Assembly (NCBI RefSeq): GCF_900103665.1
Contig: NZ_FNGY01000012.1
Coordinates: 124,001 to 188,000, forward strand
Length of the DNA stretch: 64,000 nucleotides
Source of the DNA: Pedobacter steynii
GTDB taxonomy: Bacteria; Bacteroidota; Bacteroidia; Sphingobacteriales; Sphingobacteriaceae
Reading direction: 5' to 3'
Under the pieces are notes generated by a model, which was not told where the DNA came from, made no database searches, and worked only from the letters and a program-made list of their open reading frames with translations. Position 1 is the first letter of the stretch. Each line of letters begins with the position of its first letter. Of this stretch, positions 7,385 to 15,789 are shown piece after piece. A program made the position numbers and the translations under genes.

Positions 7385-7936
7385 TTATAAACTCATTTCC
7401 AACTGTGTGGTCTTCGGTTGGGCATAATATTCACTATGGATGTTCCAGCGTTTTCCATCATGCTTCAACAGTGTGAAATGATCCGCTAGGAATTCTTCCC
7501 TGAACCGTCTGTTTTGATACTGTTCCATGATTTGTGGATAGGCTTCTTTCGCATCTCTGTAAGCGATGGTGAGGTGCGGATGGAATGGATTTTTGGAGCC
7601 TTCGGCATAAGGTTTTAAGGCTGCTTTAAGGTTTTTATACAGTGTGGAAATTCCGGTGTTTTTTAAGACTTTGATAAAAACAGTATGTTCCGGAAAACCA
7701 TCAAAGTCTTCCAGTTTCTGGGCAAAAGGATCAAAGTGACAAACCGATTTCAACTTTTGCACCAGTTGTTGTTCCATCGCTGGTTTCAATTTAAAAGGGG
7801 CCGCAAGGGTGATGTGTACCGGTGGTTTCAATGCACTGTAAACCCCATGTTCCAGAGAAACTTCTTTTCTGATGTCATCGATCCTTTCCCTCAGTCCGCC
7901 TGGAGGAAGGATGCCTACCATATATAAATCTTCCAT
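7385..7936 (-). CDS. 2H phosphoesterase / 2'-5' RNA ligase family protein
   Basis: The 183-residue protein carries the two HxT motifs of the 2H superfamily: His41-Ile-Thr-Leu and His121-Leu-Thr-Ile. This is the LigT/YjcG-type fold that hydrolyses or ligates 2',3'-cyclic or 2',5'-linked RNA ends. The true substrate cannot be told from sequence. It has no signal peptide, so it is cytosolic. It converges on the ribosomal operon terminator and diverges from the methyltransferase at 8050. Confidence 0.85.
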   Translation of the reverse strand: MEDLYMVGILPPGGLRERIDDIRKEVSLEHGVYSALKPPVHITLAAPFKLKPAMEQQLVQKLKSVCHFDPFAQKLEDFDGFPEHTVFIKVLKNTGISTLYKNLKAALKPYAEGSKNPFHPHLTIAYRDAKEAYPQIMEQYQNRRFREEFLADHFTLLKHDGKRWNIHSEYYAQPKTTQLEMSL

Positions 7937-7946
7937 AATGCTAATT

Positions 7947-7963
7947 TACTAAAAATATTAGTA
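7947..7963. promoter_or_regulatory. Operator-like inverted repeat in a divergent spacer
   Basis: TACTAA-n5-TTAGTA is a perfect 6-5-6 inverted repeat, 11 nt upstream of the minus-strand 2H phosphoesterase start. It could be a regulator site or a chance AT-rich palindrome. Confidence 0.3.
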
Positions 7964-8024
7964 TTTATACAGCCTCTTTATTTTTCTGTCTGAAGCAGAG
8001 GTTTAGATTTCCTTTTCAAAAGGT

Positions 8025-8032
8025 TACCTTTG
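8025..8032 (+). promoter_or_regulatory. -7 promoter element (methyltransferase)
   Basis: TACCTTTG is an exact TAnnTTTG match 17 nt upstream of the ATG at 8050, implying a short leader of about 10-13 nt. Confidence 0.65.
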
Positions 8033-8049
8033 TGGCGTAATCCAAATTC

Positions 8050-9267
8050 ATGTCCAATCAACTCCATCTACAGCAATTTCAACAACAGATTGCTGAAAGT
8101 ATTTCATCAAATACATTTCTGAAAGTTTCTCTTGGTAATTATCAGGGAAATGAAAAAGAACTGAAAAATGTCTATGCCCGAAAAGTAAAGATCAAAAGAG
8201 CAGATATGCTTTCTTTTACTTACCGTTATCAAACCAGGGACATCATCAAGAATTTCCCTATTCCCGAAGGAATTAATTTGATCGGAAATTTCATCAGCAA
8301 TGATTTCAAAGTCTGTACTTTATTTACGACCGGAAAAGAAGTGATTCTGGAGCATGGTAAAAAACAACTGATCTCTGTAAGGGAAAAAGAAGTGACGGCA
8401 GTGCTGACGCCGACACTGACACATAACAAAGAAAAGAAGCGATTGATTCAGCCTAGCGGAAAGACCTATTTACAGGAGCTGAAGATCAGCGACGCGGAAG
8501 GGAATGTATTCAAAAATGCGCAGGATAAATACCGTCAGATTAATCAATATGTAGAGATCCTGAGTTCATTGATTAAAGAATTGCCGGCCGGTAAAATCAA
8601 CAATGTAGTAGACATGGGCTCGGGTAAAGGATACCTCACCTTTGCACTGTATGATTACCTGCACAATGTTTTAAAACTGGATACTAGAGTTACAGGAGTG
8701 GAGTACCGGGAAGACCTCGTGACTTTGTGTAATGGGATTGCCGGAAGTTCCGGATTTGACAAGCTTAATTTTGTGCCGGGAACGATAGAGAACTATCCGG
8801 TCAAATCTATCGACCTGTTGATTGCGCTTCATGCCTGCGATACGGCTACGGATGATGCGATTTATAAGGGGATCATGGCAAATGCCGGATTGATTGTGGT
8901 GGCACCTTGCTGCCATAAGCAGATCAGGAGGGAAATGGAAAAAAACAAAGCAAAAAATGAGCTTGCCTTTTTAACCAAATACGGAATTTTCATGGAACGT
9001 CAGGCGGAAATGGTGACAGATGGCATCAGGGCTTTGATCCTGGAATACTGTGGCTATAAAACCAAGGTCTTTGAATTCATTTCTGATGCCCATACCCCAA
9101 AAAATGTGCTGGTTGTAGGGATCAAAACCTCTGGTCCGGGACAGGCCAGCAAAGCACAGGAAGAAAAAAGAGCGGAGATCAAACAGAAGATCGCCGAATC
9201 AAAAGCTTATTTCGGAATTGGCTACCATCATTTGGAACGAATTCTGGGCCTGGATAAACAAGTTTAA
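8050..9267 (+). CDS. Class I SAM-dependent methyltransferase, METTL25-like
   Basis: The 405-residue protein has a roughly 150-residue N-terminal region of unknown role, then a Rossmann methyltransferase core with SAM motif DMGSGKGY at 188-195. It continues with IDLLIALHACDTATDDA and a VVAPCCHKQ motif (Cys287-Cys288). The GSGKG plus LHxC plus CC arrangement resembles the eukaryotic METTL25/RRNAD1 group; that family assignment is from memory and the substrate is unknown. It is transcribed alone from a TACCTTTG promoter, between the 2H phosphoesterase and dnaK. Confidence 0.8.
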   Translation: MSNQLHLQQFQQQIAESISSNTFLKVSLGNYQGNEKELKNVYARKVKIKRADMLSFTYRYQTRDIIKNFPIPEGINLIGNFISNDFKVCTLFTTGKEVILEHGKKQLISVREKEVTAVLTPTLTHNKEKKRLIQPSGKTYLQELKISDAEGNVFKNAQDKYRQINQYVEILSSLIKELPAGKINNVVDMGSGKGYLTFALYDYLHNVLKLDTRVTGVEYREDLVTLCNGIAGSSGFDKLNFVPGTIENYPVKSIDLLIALHACDTATDDAIYKGIMANAGLIVVAPCCHKQIRREMEKNKAKNELAFLTKYGIFMERQAEMVTDGIRALILEYCGYKTKVFEFISDAHTPKNVLVVGIKTSGPGQASKAQEEKRAEIKQKIAESKAYFGIGYHHLERILGLDKQV

Positions 9268-9275
9268 GTAAAATT

Positions 9276-9303
9276 CTGTCATCCTGTCACATTTTTGTAA
9301 CAG
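9276..9303. promoter_or_regulatory. Putative upstream activator site for dnaK
   Basis: Two direct copies of CTGTCA (9276-9281 and 9284-9289) lie 8 nt apart. The second is part of an inverted repeat CTGTCACA-n4-TGTAACAG (9284-9303) with a single mismatch. The site lies about 60 nt upstream of the -24-like element, the usual distance range for an enhancer-binding activator. Confidence 0.45.
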
Positions 9304-9363
9304 GTTTCGGACATAAAATTCTTTAATGATTAGATATCCGGAAGATTTTCTGCCAAAACTCAA

Positions 9364-9380
9364 TTGGCACATTGCTTGTT
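9364..9380 (+). promoter_or_regulatory. Sigma-54-like promoter of dnaK
   Basis: TTGGCAC (9364-9370) is followed after 5 nt by TTGTT (9376-9380). This keeps the sigma-54 spacing, with the conserved GG 10 nt before the -12 dinucleotide. That dinucleotide is GT instead of the usual GC. No TAnnTTTG element is seen in this spacer. The predicted start point would leave a leader of about 40 nt before the ATG at 9430. Confidence 0.45.
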
Positions 9381-9429
9381 AAACAGATGTAAATAAAAAG
9401 ATTTCATAACATAAACAGAGATAAATAGC

Positions 9430-11343
9430 ATGTCAAAAATTATTGGTATAGACTTAGGAACAACAAACTCTTGCGTAGCCGTAATGGAAGGTAACGAACC
9501 TGTAGTTATAGCCAACAGTGAGGGTAAACGTACTACGCCATCCATTGTTGCTTTTGCAGAAAATGGAGAACGTAAAGTAGGTGAGCCGGCAAAACGCCAG
9601 GCGATTACTAACCCAACAAAAACAATTTCTTCGATCAAACGCTTTATGGGCAGCAGCTTTGCTGAGGTATCTAAAGAAGCTGGTCGTGTACCTTATAAAG
9701 TAGTTAAAGGCGACAACAATACACCACGTGTAGAAATTGACGACCGTAAATATACGCCACAAGAGCTTTCTGCAATGATCTTGCAGAAAATGAAAAAAAC
9801 AGCTGAAGACTTTTTGGGTCATGAGGTAACTGAAGCAGTTATTACTGTTCCTGCTTACTTTAACGATGCACAACGTCAGGCAACTAAAGAAGCTGGTGAA
9901 ATCGCTGGTTTAACAGTGAAACGTATCATCAACGAGCCAACTGCAGCTGCTTTAGCTTACGGTTTGGATAAAGCACATAAAGACATGAAAATTGTTGTGT
10001 TTGACTGTGGTGGTGGTACTCATGACGTTTCCGTATTAGAATTAGGTGACGGTGTATTTGAAGTAAAATCTACTGATGGTGATACACACCTTGGTGGTGA
10101 TGACTTTGACCATATCATTATCGAATGGTTAGCAGATGAATTCAAAAACGAATATGGCATGGACCTTAACAAAGATCCAATGGCATTACAACGTTTGAAA
10201 GAAGCTGCTGAGAAAGCTAAAATTGAGCTTTCAAGCACTACTTCTACAGAGATCAACCTTCCTTACATCACTGCTGATGCAACAGGACCTAAACACTTGG
10301 TTAGAACTTTAAGCCGTGCTAAATTTGAGCAATTGGCTGCTGATCTGATCAAACGTACAATTGATCCTTGTAAATCAGCATTGAAAAATGCAGGTTTAAA
10401 AACCAGCGATATCGATGAAATTATCTTAGTTGGTGGTTCAACACGTATCCCTGCAATCCAGGATGCTGTTAAAGCTTTCTTCGGTAAAGAGCCTTCTAAA
10501 GGTGTTAACCCTGATGAGGTTGTAGCTATCGGTGCTGCAATTCAAGGTGGTGTATTAACAGGTGAAGTTAAAGATGTATTGTTATTAGATGTTACTCCTC
10601 TTTCTTTAGGTATCGAGACTATGGGTGGTGTAATGACAAAACTAATTGAATCAAACACTACTATCCCTTCTAAAAAAGCAGAAACTTTCTCTACAGCAGC
10701 TGACAACCAGCCTTCAGTAGAAATCCACATCTTACAGGGAGAGCGTCCTATGGCAGCTCAAAACCGTACGATCGGTCGTTTCATCTTAGATGGTATTCCA
10801 CCAGCTCCACGTGGAGTTCCTCAGGTAGAAGTAGCATTTGATATTGATGCAAACGGTATCTTACATGTAAGTGCTAAAGATAAAGCTACTGGTAAAGAGC
10901 AAAAAATCCGTATTGAGGCTTCTTCAGGCTTAACTGACGAAGAGATCAAAAGGATGAAAGAAGAAGCAGAGCAAAATGCTGACGCGGATAAAGCAGCTAA
11001 AGAAGAAGCTGAAAAAATCAACGGCGCTGATGCTTTAATCTTCTCTACTGAGAAACAATTGAAAGAATTTGGCGAGAAAATCTCAGCAGATAAAAAAGCA
11101 CCTATCGAAGAAGGTTTGAAAAAACTGAAAGATGCACATGCTGCTAGAAACTTTGCTGATATCGATGCTGCTCAGGAAGAATTACAGAATGCATGGAATG
11201 CAGCTTCTGAAGAGATGTACAAAGCAGGACAAGACGGTGCACAACCGGAAGGCGCTGCTGGTGCTCAACAAGATGCTCAGCCTGCAGGTGGTGACGACGT
11301 TACCGATGTAGATTTTGAAGAAGTAAAAGACGATAAAAAATAG
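9430..11343 (+). CDS. dnaK: Molecular chaperone DnaK (Hsp70)
   Basis: The 637-residue protein starts MSKIIGIDLGTTNSCVAVME, the Hsp70 phosphate loop. The ATPase domain covers about 1-380, followed by the linker DVLLLDVTPLSLGIET, the substrate-binding beta domain, a helical lid, and a Gln/Gly/Ala-rich tail ending DVTDVDFEEVKDDKK. It binds exposed hydrophobic peptides with DnaJ and GrpE. Neither partner gene is adjacent, so dnaK is a single-gene unit with a sigma-54-like promoter and double terminator. Confidence 0.98.
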   Translation: MSKIIGIDLGTTNSCVAVMEGNEPVVIANSEGKRTTPSIVAFAENGERKVGEPAKRQAITNPTKTISSIKRFMGSSFAEVSKEAGRVPYKVVKGDNNTPRVEIDDRKYTPQELSAMILQKMKKTAEDFLGHEVTEAVITVPAYFNDAQRQATKEAGEIAGLTVKRIINEPTAAALAYGLDKAHKDMKIVVFDCGGGTHDVSVLELGDGVFEVKSTDGDTHLGGDDFDHIIIEWLADEFKNEYGMDLNKDPMALQRLKEAAEKAKIELSSTTSTEINLPYITADATGPKHLVRTLSRAKFEQLAADLIKRTIDPCKSALKNAGLKTSDIDEIILVGGSTRIPAIQDAVKAFFGKEPSKGVNPDEVVAIGAAIQGGVLTGEVKDVLLLDVTPLSLGIETMGGVMTKLIESNTTIPSKKAETFSTAADNQPSVEIHILQGERPMAAQNRTIGRFILDGIPPAPRGVPQVEVAFDIDANGILHVSAKDKATGKEQKIRIEASSGLTDEEIKRMKEEAEQNADADKAAKEEAEKINGADALIFSTEKQLKEFGEKISADKKAPIEEGLKKLKDAHAARNFADIDAAQEELQNAWNAASEEMYKAGQDGAQPEGAAGAQQDAQPAGGDDVTDVDFEEVKDDKK

Positions 11344-11361
11344 TCGTTCATACGATAAAAT

Positions 11362-11396
11362 AAAAAGGGGTTCATCATCGATGAGCCCCTTTTTTA
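11362..11396. terminator. dnaK terminator 1
   Basis: AAAAAGGGGTTCATC (11362-11376) pairs with 11380-11394 over 15 bp (one G-U), with a 3-nt loop and flanking A and T runs. It works on the plus strand and possibly on both. Confidence 0.85.
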
Positions 11397-11409
11397 TGTT
11401 TGCTGTAAA

Positions 11410-11449
11410 ACAAAAACGGGGATTCACATTTGCGAATCCCCGTTTTTGT
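11410..11449. terminator. Bidirectional terminator between dnaK and the convergent gene
   Basis: Positions 11410-11425 and 11434-11449 are perfect 16-bp complements with an 8-nt loop. The A-run on one side and T-run on the other suit termination of both convergent genes. Confidence 0.85.
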
Positions 11450-11465
11450 TAAACTGGTGTTGAGG

Positions 11466-12365
11466 TTAGTTCCAAAGGTTATCTGGGTAAGCACCGTCTT
11501 TGATCAGCTGATCAATACTTGCTTTAACAATTGGTTTATCTTCTTTATAAGTTACGCCGAACCACTGACTGTCAGTAGGTACTACTTTGAAATCTGCTTT
11601 TCTTGATTTTACCAGGTATTCTGCTACCAATGGAATGAAAAACTCTGCTTTAGGGTTTTCTTTGTTCTGTACAGCGAAATCTCTGAACAACTCTTCCGTG
11701 ATTTGGAAAACAGCAGGTGTAAAGCCCCAGAAATTCATCGATACACGCGTATCTACTGCTAATGGGTATTGTTTGTCGTCCTCTTCGAAAACAATCGCGT
11801 CACCGTCTCTTAAAACCTTTGTACGCTCATTGATATCTTCCAGTATACCATTCTCGTTTACTTTGCAAACACCTCTTGATACCGAACCATAGTCTGACAA
11901 GGTTTTGCCAATCTCATATCCGATCATCGAATAATTGCTGTCGCTCACTTCAGTAGTCAGGAATTTTACCATTTTCTGGTAAGCATCCAATCCGTAGAAA
12001 TCATCTGCATTGATCACGCAGAAAGGCTCATTGATGGCCGTTCTTCCAGAAAGGATGGCATGAGCAGTACCCCATGGTTTTGCTCTTTCAATATCGATAT
12101 CCACACCGAATTGTTTGATGTCGAAGTTTTGGAACACATAATCAGTTTCGATTTTTCCGTTTAGTTTCGCTTCGAAAATCTCTTTGAAATCTTTTAAAAA
12201 CTCTTCTTTAATAATAAAGACAACCTTACCGAAGCCGGCTTTAATCGCATCATATATAGAGTAATCAATAATGGTCTCGTTGTTCGGGCCGAATCCGTCA
12301 ATTTGTTTCATGCTGCCGTAGCGACTTGCCATCCCAGCTGCTAGTATTAATAAGGTTGGTTTCAT
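11466..12365 (-). CDS. Sugar-phosphate nucleotidyltransferase family protein
   Basis: The 299-residue cytosolic protein opens with LLILAAGMASRYGSMKQID, the nucleotide-binding loop of the NTP_transferase fold, and has VINADDFYG near 120 as the metal-binding acidic motif. Such enzymes couple an NTP to a sugar phosphate or phosphocholine for cell-surface or storage polymers. The exact sugar cannot be named. It converges with dnaK and is separated by 89 nt from the HerA-type gene upstream, so it may be its own unit. Confidence 0.85.
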   Translation of the reverse strand: MKPTLLILAAGMASRYGSMKQIDGFGPNNETIIDYSIYDAIKAGFGKVVFIIKEEFLKDFKEIFEAKLNGKIETDYVFQNFDIKQFGVDIDIERAKPWGTAHAILSGRTAINEPFCVINADDFYGLDAYQKMVKFLTTEVSDSNYSMIGYEIGKTLSDYGSVSRGVCKVNENGILEDINERTKVLRDGDAIVFEEDDKQYPLAVDTRVSMNFWGFTPAVFQITEELFRDFAVQNKENPKAEFFIPLVAEYLVKSRKADFKVVPTDSQWFGVTYKEDKPIVKASIDQLIKDGAYPDNLWN

Positions 12366-12454
12366 GGGACTAAAATAATTATTAAGTTTAAATTCAAGGT
12401 AATAAATACGGGTTTATTTATAATTTAACCACTAATAGGGAGAGATTCGCTGAT

Positions 12455-13996
12455 TTAAAAACCAAAGATTCCTTTTCCTCCGCTACTGCGCGTTTTTTTG
12501 CCGGTTAACATTCCGAACAGCCCACGTACAATTTCCTTGCCAATCTGCCTGGTAATGGTGGCTCCCATGACCTGCTCTATGATGCTTTTACCTTCCTTTT
12601 TAGGGGCAATTTCTTCTTCCGGGCTTTCTACGGCCAGTTTGTCGTTAATGCGATTGGTCAGGATTTCATAAGCACTTTCCGGATCGATGCTTTCCTGATA
12701 CTTTTGGTTCATGGGGCTGGATTGGACTAATTTTCCATAGTCTGAGGCATTCATGGGGCCCATTACTGATTTGGGAGGAGTGAGCATCGTTGCGGTCACC
12801 TCCGTTGGAATGCCTTTGTCGTTCAAAACGGTGATGAGGGCCTGCCCGGTTCCCAGTGAAGTAAGTACCTTATCAATTTTATAAAAAGTAGAGGTGGGGT
12901 AAGTGTTCACCGTTTTTTTCAACGCATCCGCATCATTGGGGGTAAATACCCTCAATGCATGTTGAATCCGGTTGCCCAATTGGGAGAGTACGCTCTCCGG
13001 AACATCTGTGGGCGACTGCGTGCAAAAGAAGACGCCTATGCCCTTAGATCTGATGAGCCGGATGATCGTTTCAATCTGTTCCATAAAAGCCTTGGAAGAG
13101 TCTTTAAACAGCAGGTGTGCCTCATCAAAGAAGAAGACCAGTTTGGGTTTGTCAAGATCTCCGACCTCAGGTAAATTATAATACAATTCTGCCAGTAAAC
13201 TCAACAAATAAGTGGAATATAATTTCGGTTGATTTTGGACATCTGAGATATTTAACAGAGAAATAGTGCCCTTGCCATCTGTTCTTTGAAAAAGGTCTTC
13301 AATGTCAAAAGAGCGTTCCCCGAACATCGCACCCAGGCCTTGTTGTTCAATCGTAATGATTTTTCTGAGGATGGTTCCTGAGGTAGCGGGGGAAATCGAA
13401 CCATAATCACTTTTTATTTCTTCTTTTCCAGGTCCGTCTGAAAGATAGGAAACCAGTTTTTTAAGGTCATTCAGGTCTATTAATGGAAGCTTGCTGTCGT
13501 CCGCATATTTAAAGATCACAGACAACACCCCGGTCTGTGTATCATTAAGGTCCAGAATTTTAGCGAGTAGGGTTGGTCCGAATTCCAGAATAGTTGCCCT
13601 CATTTGTGCTCCTAATTTCCCGGAAAGGGAATAGGGTTCTATCGGATATCCTGAAGGAGTAAAGGGATTATTCAGTTGCTTTGCCCTCTCCTCAATTTTG
13701 GGATTGCTTTCGCCTGCCTGATATAAACCGGAAAGGTCTCCTTTTACATCAAGCATAAACACAGGAACGCCTGCATCGGAGAGTTGTTCGGCAAGTAGTT
13801 GCAGGGTTCTGGTTTTCCCTGTACCGGTCGCACCGGCAACAAGCCCATGACGGTTCATCATGTGTAAATAGAGGTTCACTTCTGCTTCTGCCAGAACTTC
13901 GCCTTCCAAAATTCCGGCACCCAGATAGATATAGGAACCTTTAGGTTCATACGCTGCCTTAACTTTTTCTATAAATTGTTGGGTTTGATCACTCAT
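12455..13996 (-). CDS. HerA-type P-loop ATPase (helicase HerA-like, DUF853)
   Basis: With the start at ATG 13996 (MSDQTQQFIEKVKAAYEPKG) the protein has 513 residues. Walker A is GATGTGKT at 55-62 and Walker B is FFFDEAH with Asp291, followed by LIRSKGIGVFFCTQSPTDVP typical of the HerA/FtsK clan. These hexameric ATPases translocate on DNA, but this subgroup's role is unclear. An in-frame ATG at 14050 exists, but it lies inside a dispersed 32-nt element, so the downstream start is preferred. Confidence 0.85.
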   Translation of the reverse strand: MSDQTQQFIEKVKAAYEPKGSYIYLGAGILEGEVLAEAEVNLYLHMMNRHGLVAGATGTGKTRTLQLLAEQLSDAGVPVFMLDVKGDLSGLYQAGESNPKIEERAKQLNNPFTPSGYPIEPYSLSGKLGAQMRATILEFGPTLLAKILDLNDTQTGVLSVIFKYADDSKLPLIDLNDLKKLVSYLSDGPGKEEIKSDYGSISPATSGTILRKIITIEQQGLGAMFGERSFDIEDLFQRTDGKGTISLLNISDVQNQPKLYSTYLLSLLAELYYNLPEVGDLDKPKLVFFFDEAHLLFKDSSKAFMEQIETIIRLIRSKGIGVFFCTQSPTDVPESVLSQLGNRIQHALRVFTPNDADALKKTVNTYPTSTFYKIDKVLTSLGTGQALITVLNDKGIPTEVTATMLTPPKSVMGPMNASDYGKLVQSSPMNQKYQESIDPESAYEILTNRINDKLAVESPEEEIAPKKEGKSIIEQVMGATITRQIGKEIVRGLFGMLTGKKTRSSGGKGIFGF

Positions 13997-14035
13997 AAGG
14001 GGGTATAATTTTTCATTGGAAGTATGTTCATTGCT

Positions 14036-14067
14036 GTTTATAACCGGCATACTAATGATGGTTTCAT
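14036..14067 (-). repeat. Dispersed leader element, copy A
   Basis: This 32-nt block aligns without gaps to 18552-18583 (five mismatches) and to 31762-31793. In gene sense it begins ATGAAACCATCAT. It lies 40 nt upstream of the preferred HerA-type start. AGTATG within it can pair with CATACT nearer the gene (14021-14026 on the plus strand), a different sequence but the same position as the stem in copy B. Confidence 0.65.
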
Positions 14068-14103
14068 CAGTAACGCTACTTTTCTAAAAATAGGGAATTA
14101 AAA

Positions 14104-14141
14104 ATAAAAGCGTGAATGGCTTTCGCCAGACACGCTTTTAT
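14104..14141 (-). terminator. Terminator of the M42 peptidase gene
   Basis: ATAAAAGCGTG (14104-14114) and CACGCTTTTAT (14131-14141) pair perfectly over 11 bp. On the minus strand the stem is followed by TTTTTAATT. It separates the peptidase from the HerA-type gene. Confidence 0.8.
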
Positions 14142-14161
14142 CAATACCTGATCACCGGTTT

Positions 14162-15274
14162 TTATTTAGAATATTTGAAATCGTGGTCTTTTTTGATGTT
14201 CAATAAAGAGTGATAAATTAAGCTGATCACGTTGTCTACATCTTCTTTATGGATCATTTCTACCGTAGTGTGCATATAGCGCAATGGCAGGGAGATCAAT
14301 GCAGAAGGAACACCACCGTTAGAATAGGCAAAAGCGTCAGTATCTGTACCTGTAGACCTTGACGAAGCCTGACGCTGGAAAGGAATGTCATTCTTCTCTG
14401 CCGTTTCAATCAATAATTTATTCAGGTTGGTTTGTACGGCAGGGGCATAAGAAACCACCGGGCCTTTACCACATGCCAGATCACCCTGTGTGATCTTGTT
14501 GATCATTGGGGTACTCGTATCGTGAGTCACATCGGTCACAATCGCTACATGAGGTTTAATCCTGTCGGCGATCATTTCTGCACCACGTAAACCGATCTCT
14601 TCCTGTACCGAGTTTACAATGTATAATGCGAAAGGAAGTTTTTGTTTGTTTTCTTTAAGTAAACGGGCTACTTCAGCAATCATGAAACCACCGGCTCTGT
14701 TGTCTAGTGCACGTCCAACATAATAACGGTCGTTCAGTACCATGAACTCATCTTCATAAGTAATGACACAGCCTACGTGGATACCTAGTTTTTCCACTTC
14801 TTCTTTGCTCGTACATCCACAGTCAAGGAAAATGTTTTTTAAGGCAGGCGCTTCTTCTTTTTCACCGCTTCTGGTGTGAATGGCAGGCCATCCGAAAACG
14901 GCTTTCACCATCCCTTTATCGGTATGGATATTTACACGTTTTGAAGGGGCGATCTGGTGATCTGAACCACCATTACGGATCACATAAATTAAACCATCAG
15001 CAGTAATGTAATTCACAAACCAGGAGATCTCATCGGCATGTGCCTCAATCACGACCCTGTATTCTGCTTTTGGGTTGATGACACCCACTGCGGTACCATA
15101 ATTATCGATAAAGCTTTCATCGATATAAGGTTTTAAATAGTCCAGCCATAACTTCTGACCAGGGTATTCAAAGCCGGTAGGAGATGGGTTGTTGATATAT
15201 TCTTCAAAAAATTGGAGTGATTTCTTCGTAACTACAGAAACATGTTTCTGTTTATCGTCTTTCTTTTTTGCCAT
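14162..15274 (-). CDS. M42 family metallopeptidase
   Basis: The 370-residue cytosolic protein has the M42 (glutamyl aminopeptidase/cellulase M-like) metal-site motifs: EAHADEISWF near 75, RALDNRAGGF near 190 and the catalytic VQEEIGLRGA near 225, then VTDVTHDTSTP. These enzymes form large tetrahedral aminopeptidase particles that trim peptides. The N-terminal MAKKKDDKQKHVSVVTKKSL is a short basic extension. It is followed by a strong terminator, so it is a single-gene unit. Confidence 0.92.
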   Translation of the reverse strand: MAKKKDDKQKHVSVVTKKSLQFFEEYINNPSPTGFEYPGQKLWLDYLKPYIDESFIDNYGTAVGVINPKAEYRVVIEAHADEISWFVNYITADGLIYVIRNGGSDHQIAPSKRVNIHTDKGMVKAVFGWPAIHTRSGEKEEAPALKNIFLDCGCTSKEEVEKLGIHVGCVITYEDEFMVLNDRYYVGRALDNRAGGFMIAEVARLLKENKQKLPFALYIVNSVQEEIGLRGAEMIADRIKPHVAIVTDVTHDTSTPMINKITQGDLACGKGPVVSYAPAVQTNLNKLLIETAEKNDIPFQRQASSRSTGTDTDAFAYSNGGVPSALISLPLRYMHTTVEMIHKEDVDNVISLIYHSLLNIKKDHDFKYSK

Positions 15275-15296
15275 TATGATGTTTTCTTTAAAACGT

Positions 15297-15320
15297 GTTT
15301 TTAAGCGGATTTATGCTTAA
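15297..15320 (-). repeat. Dispersed leader element, partial copy D
   Basis: GTTTTTAAGCGG (15297-15308) is identical to one end of copy B. It continues with TATGCTTA after 3 extra bases, then loses similarity. It lies 23 nt upstream of the M42 peptidase start, in the same orientation relative to the gene as the full copies. It may be a diverged copy or a coincidence. Confidence 0.35.
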
Positions 15321-15357
15321 GCTGAACAAATATATAAACTAGGGCTTAACCAACAAG

Positions 15358-15777
15358 TTAATTGTTGAGTTGTAACTGCATGATGACAAATTCCAATCCA
15401 AGTTTACTGAAGCGCTGATCGGTTTCTGAAAATCCGAATTTCAGGTAAAAAGCGGAGGCCGATGTTCTGGCATTACACCAGAGTTTAGTTGCCCCGATAT
15501 TACTTACATAGGTAATGATGTGTTGGAGCATCAGGCTCCCATATCCTTTTCCCTGTGCAGCAGGAAGGGTTGCAAACTTGCGGAACTGGTAAACGGTACC
15601 TTCCTCAAAGACAGAGATGACTGTAACGAGCTGATCCTCGGCGAACAGTCCGAAGTGAATCCCATTGGGATCGTCTTCCAGTTTTATGGTGTCATATGGC
15701 TCATCCGGATACATCGCTTCATGTCTGATGCGCCAGGTAAGGTCAGGTCTGATTTGTTCAATCTGTATTTTTTCCAT
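15358..15777 (-). CDS. GNAT family N-acetyltransferase
   Basis: The 139-residue protein has the GNAT acetyl-CoA loop FATLPAAQGKGYGSLMLQHI near 68-87 and the C-terminal ASAFYLKFGFSETD motif. It would transfer an acetyl group to an unidentified amine substrate. It follows the MFS gene after 12 nt, so it is probably the third gene of the acyl-CoA carboxylase-MFS-GNAT transcript. Nothing in the sequence ties its substrate to its neighbours. Confidence 0.85.
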   Translation of the reverse strand: MEKIQIEQIRPDLTWRIRHEAMYPDEPYDTIKLEDDPNGIHFGLFAEDQLVTVISVFEEGTVYQFRKFATLPAAQGKGYGSLMLQHIITYVSNIGATKLWCNARTSASAFYLKFGFSETDQRFSKLGLEFVIMQLQLNN

Positions 15778-15789
15778 TCGCCAGAGAGA

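Noticed and set aside
13997..14050. Upstream ATG extending the HerA-type protein by 18 residues
   Set aside because: The extension lies in the dispersed 32-nt element and its leader, and family members begin near MSDQ at 13996.
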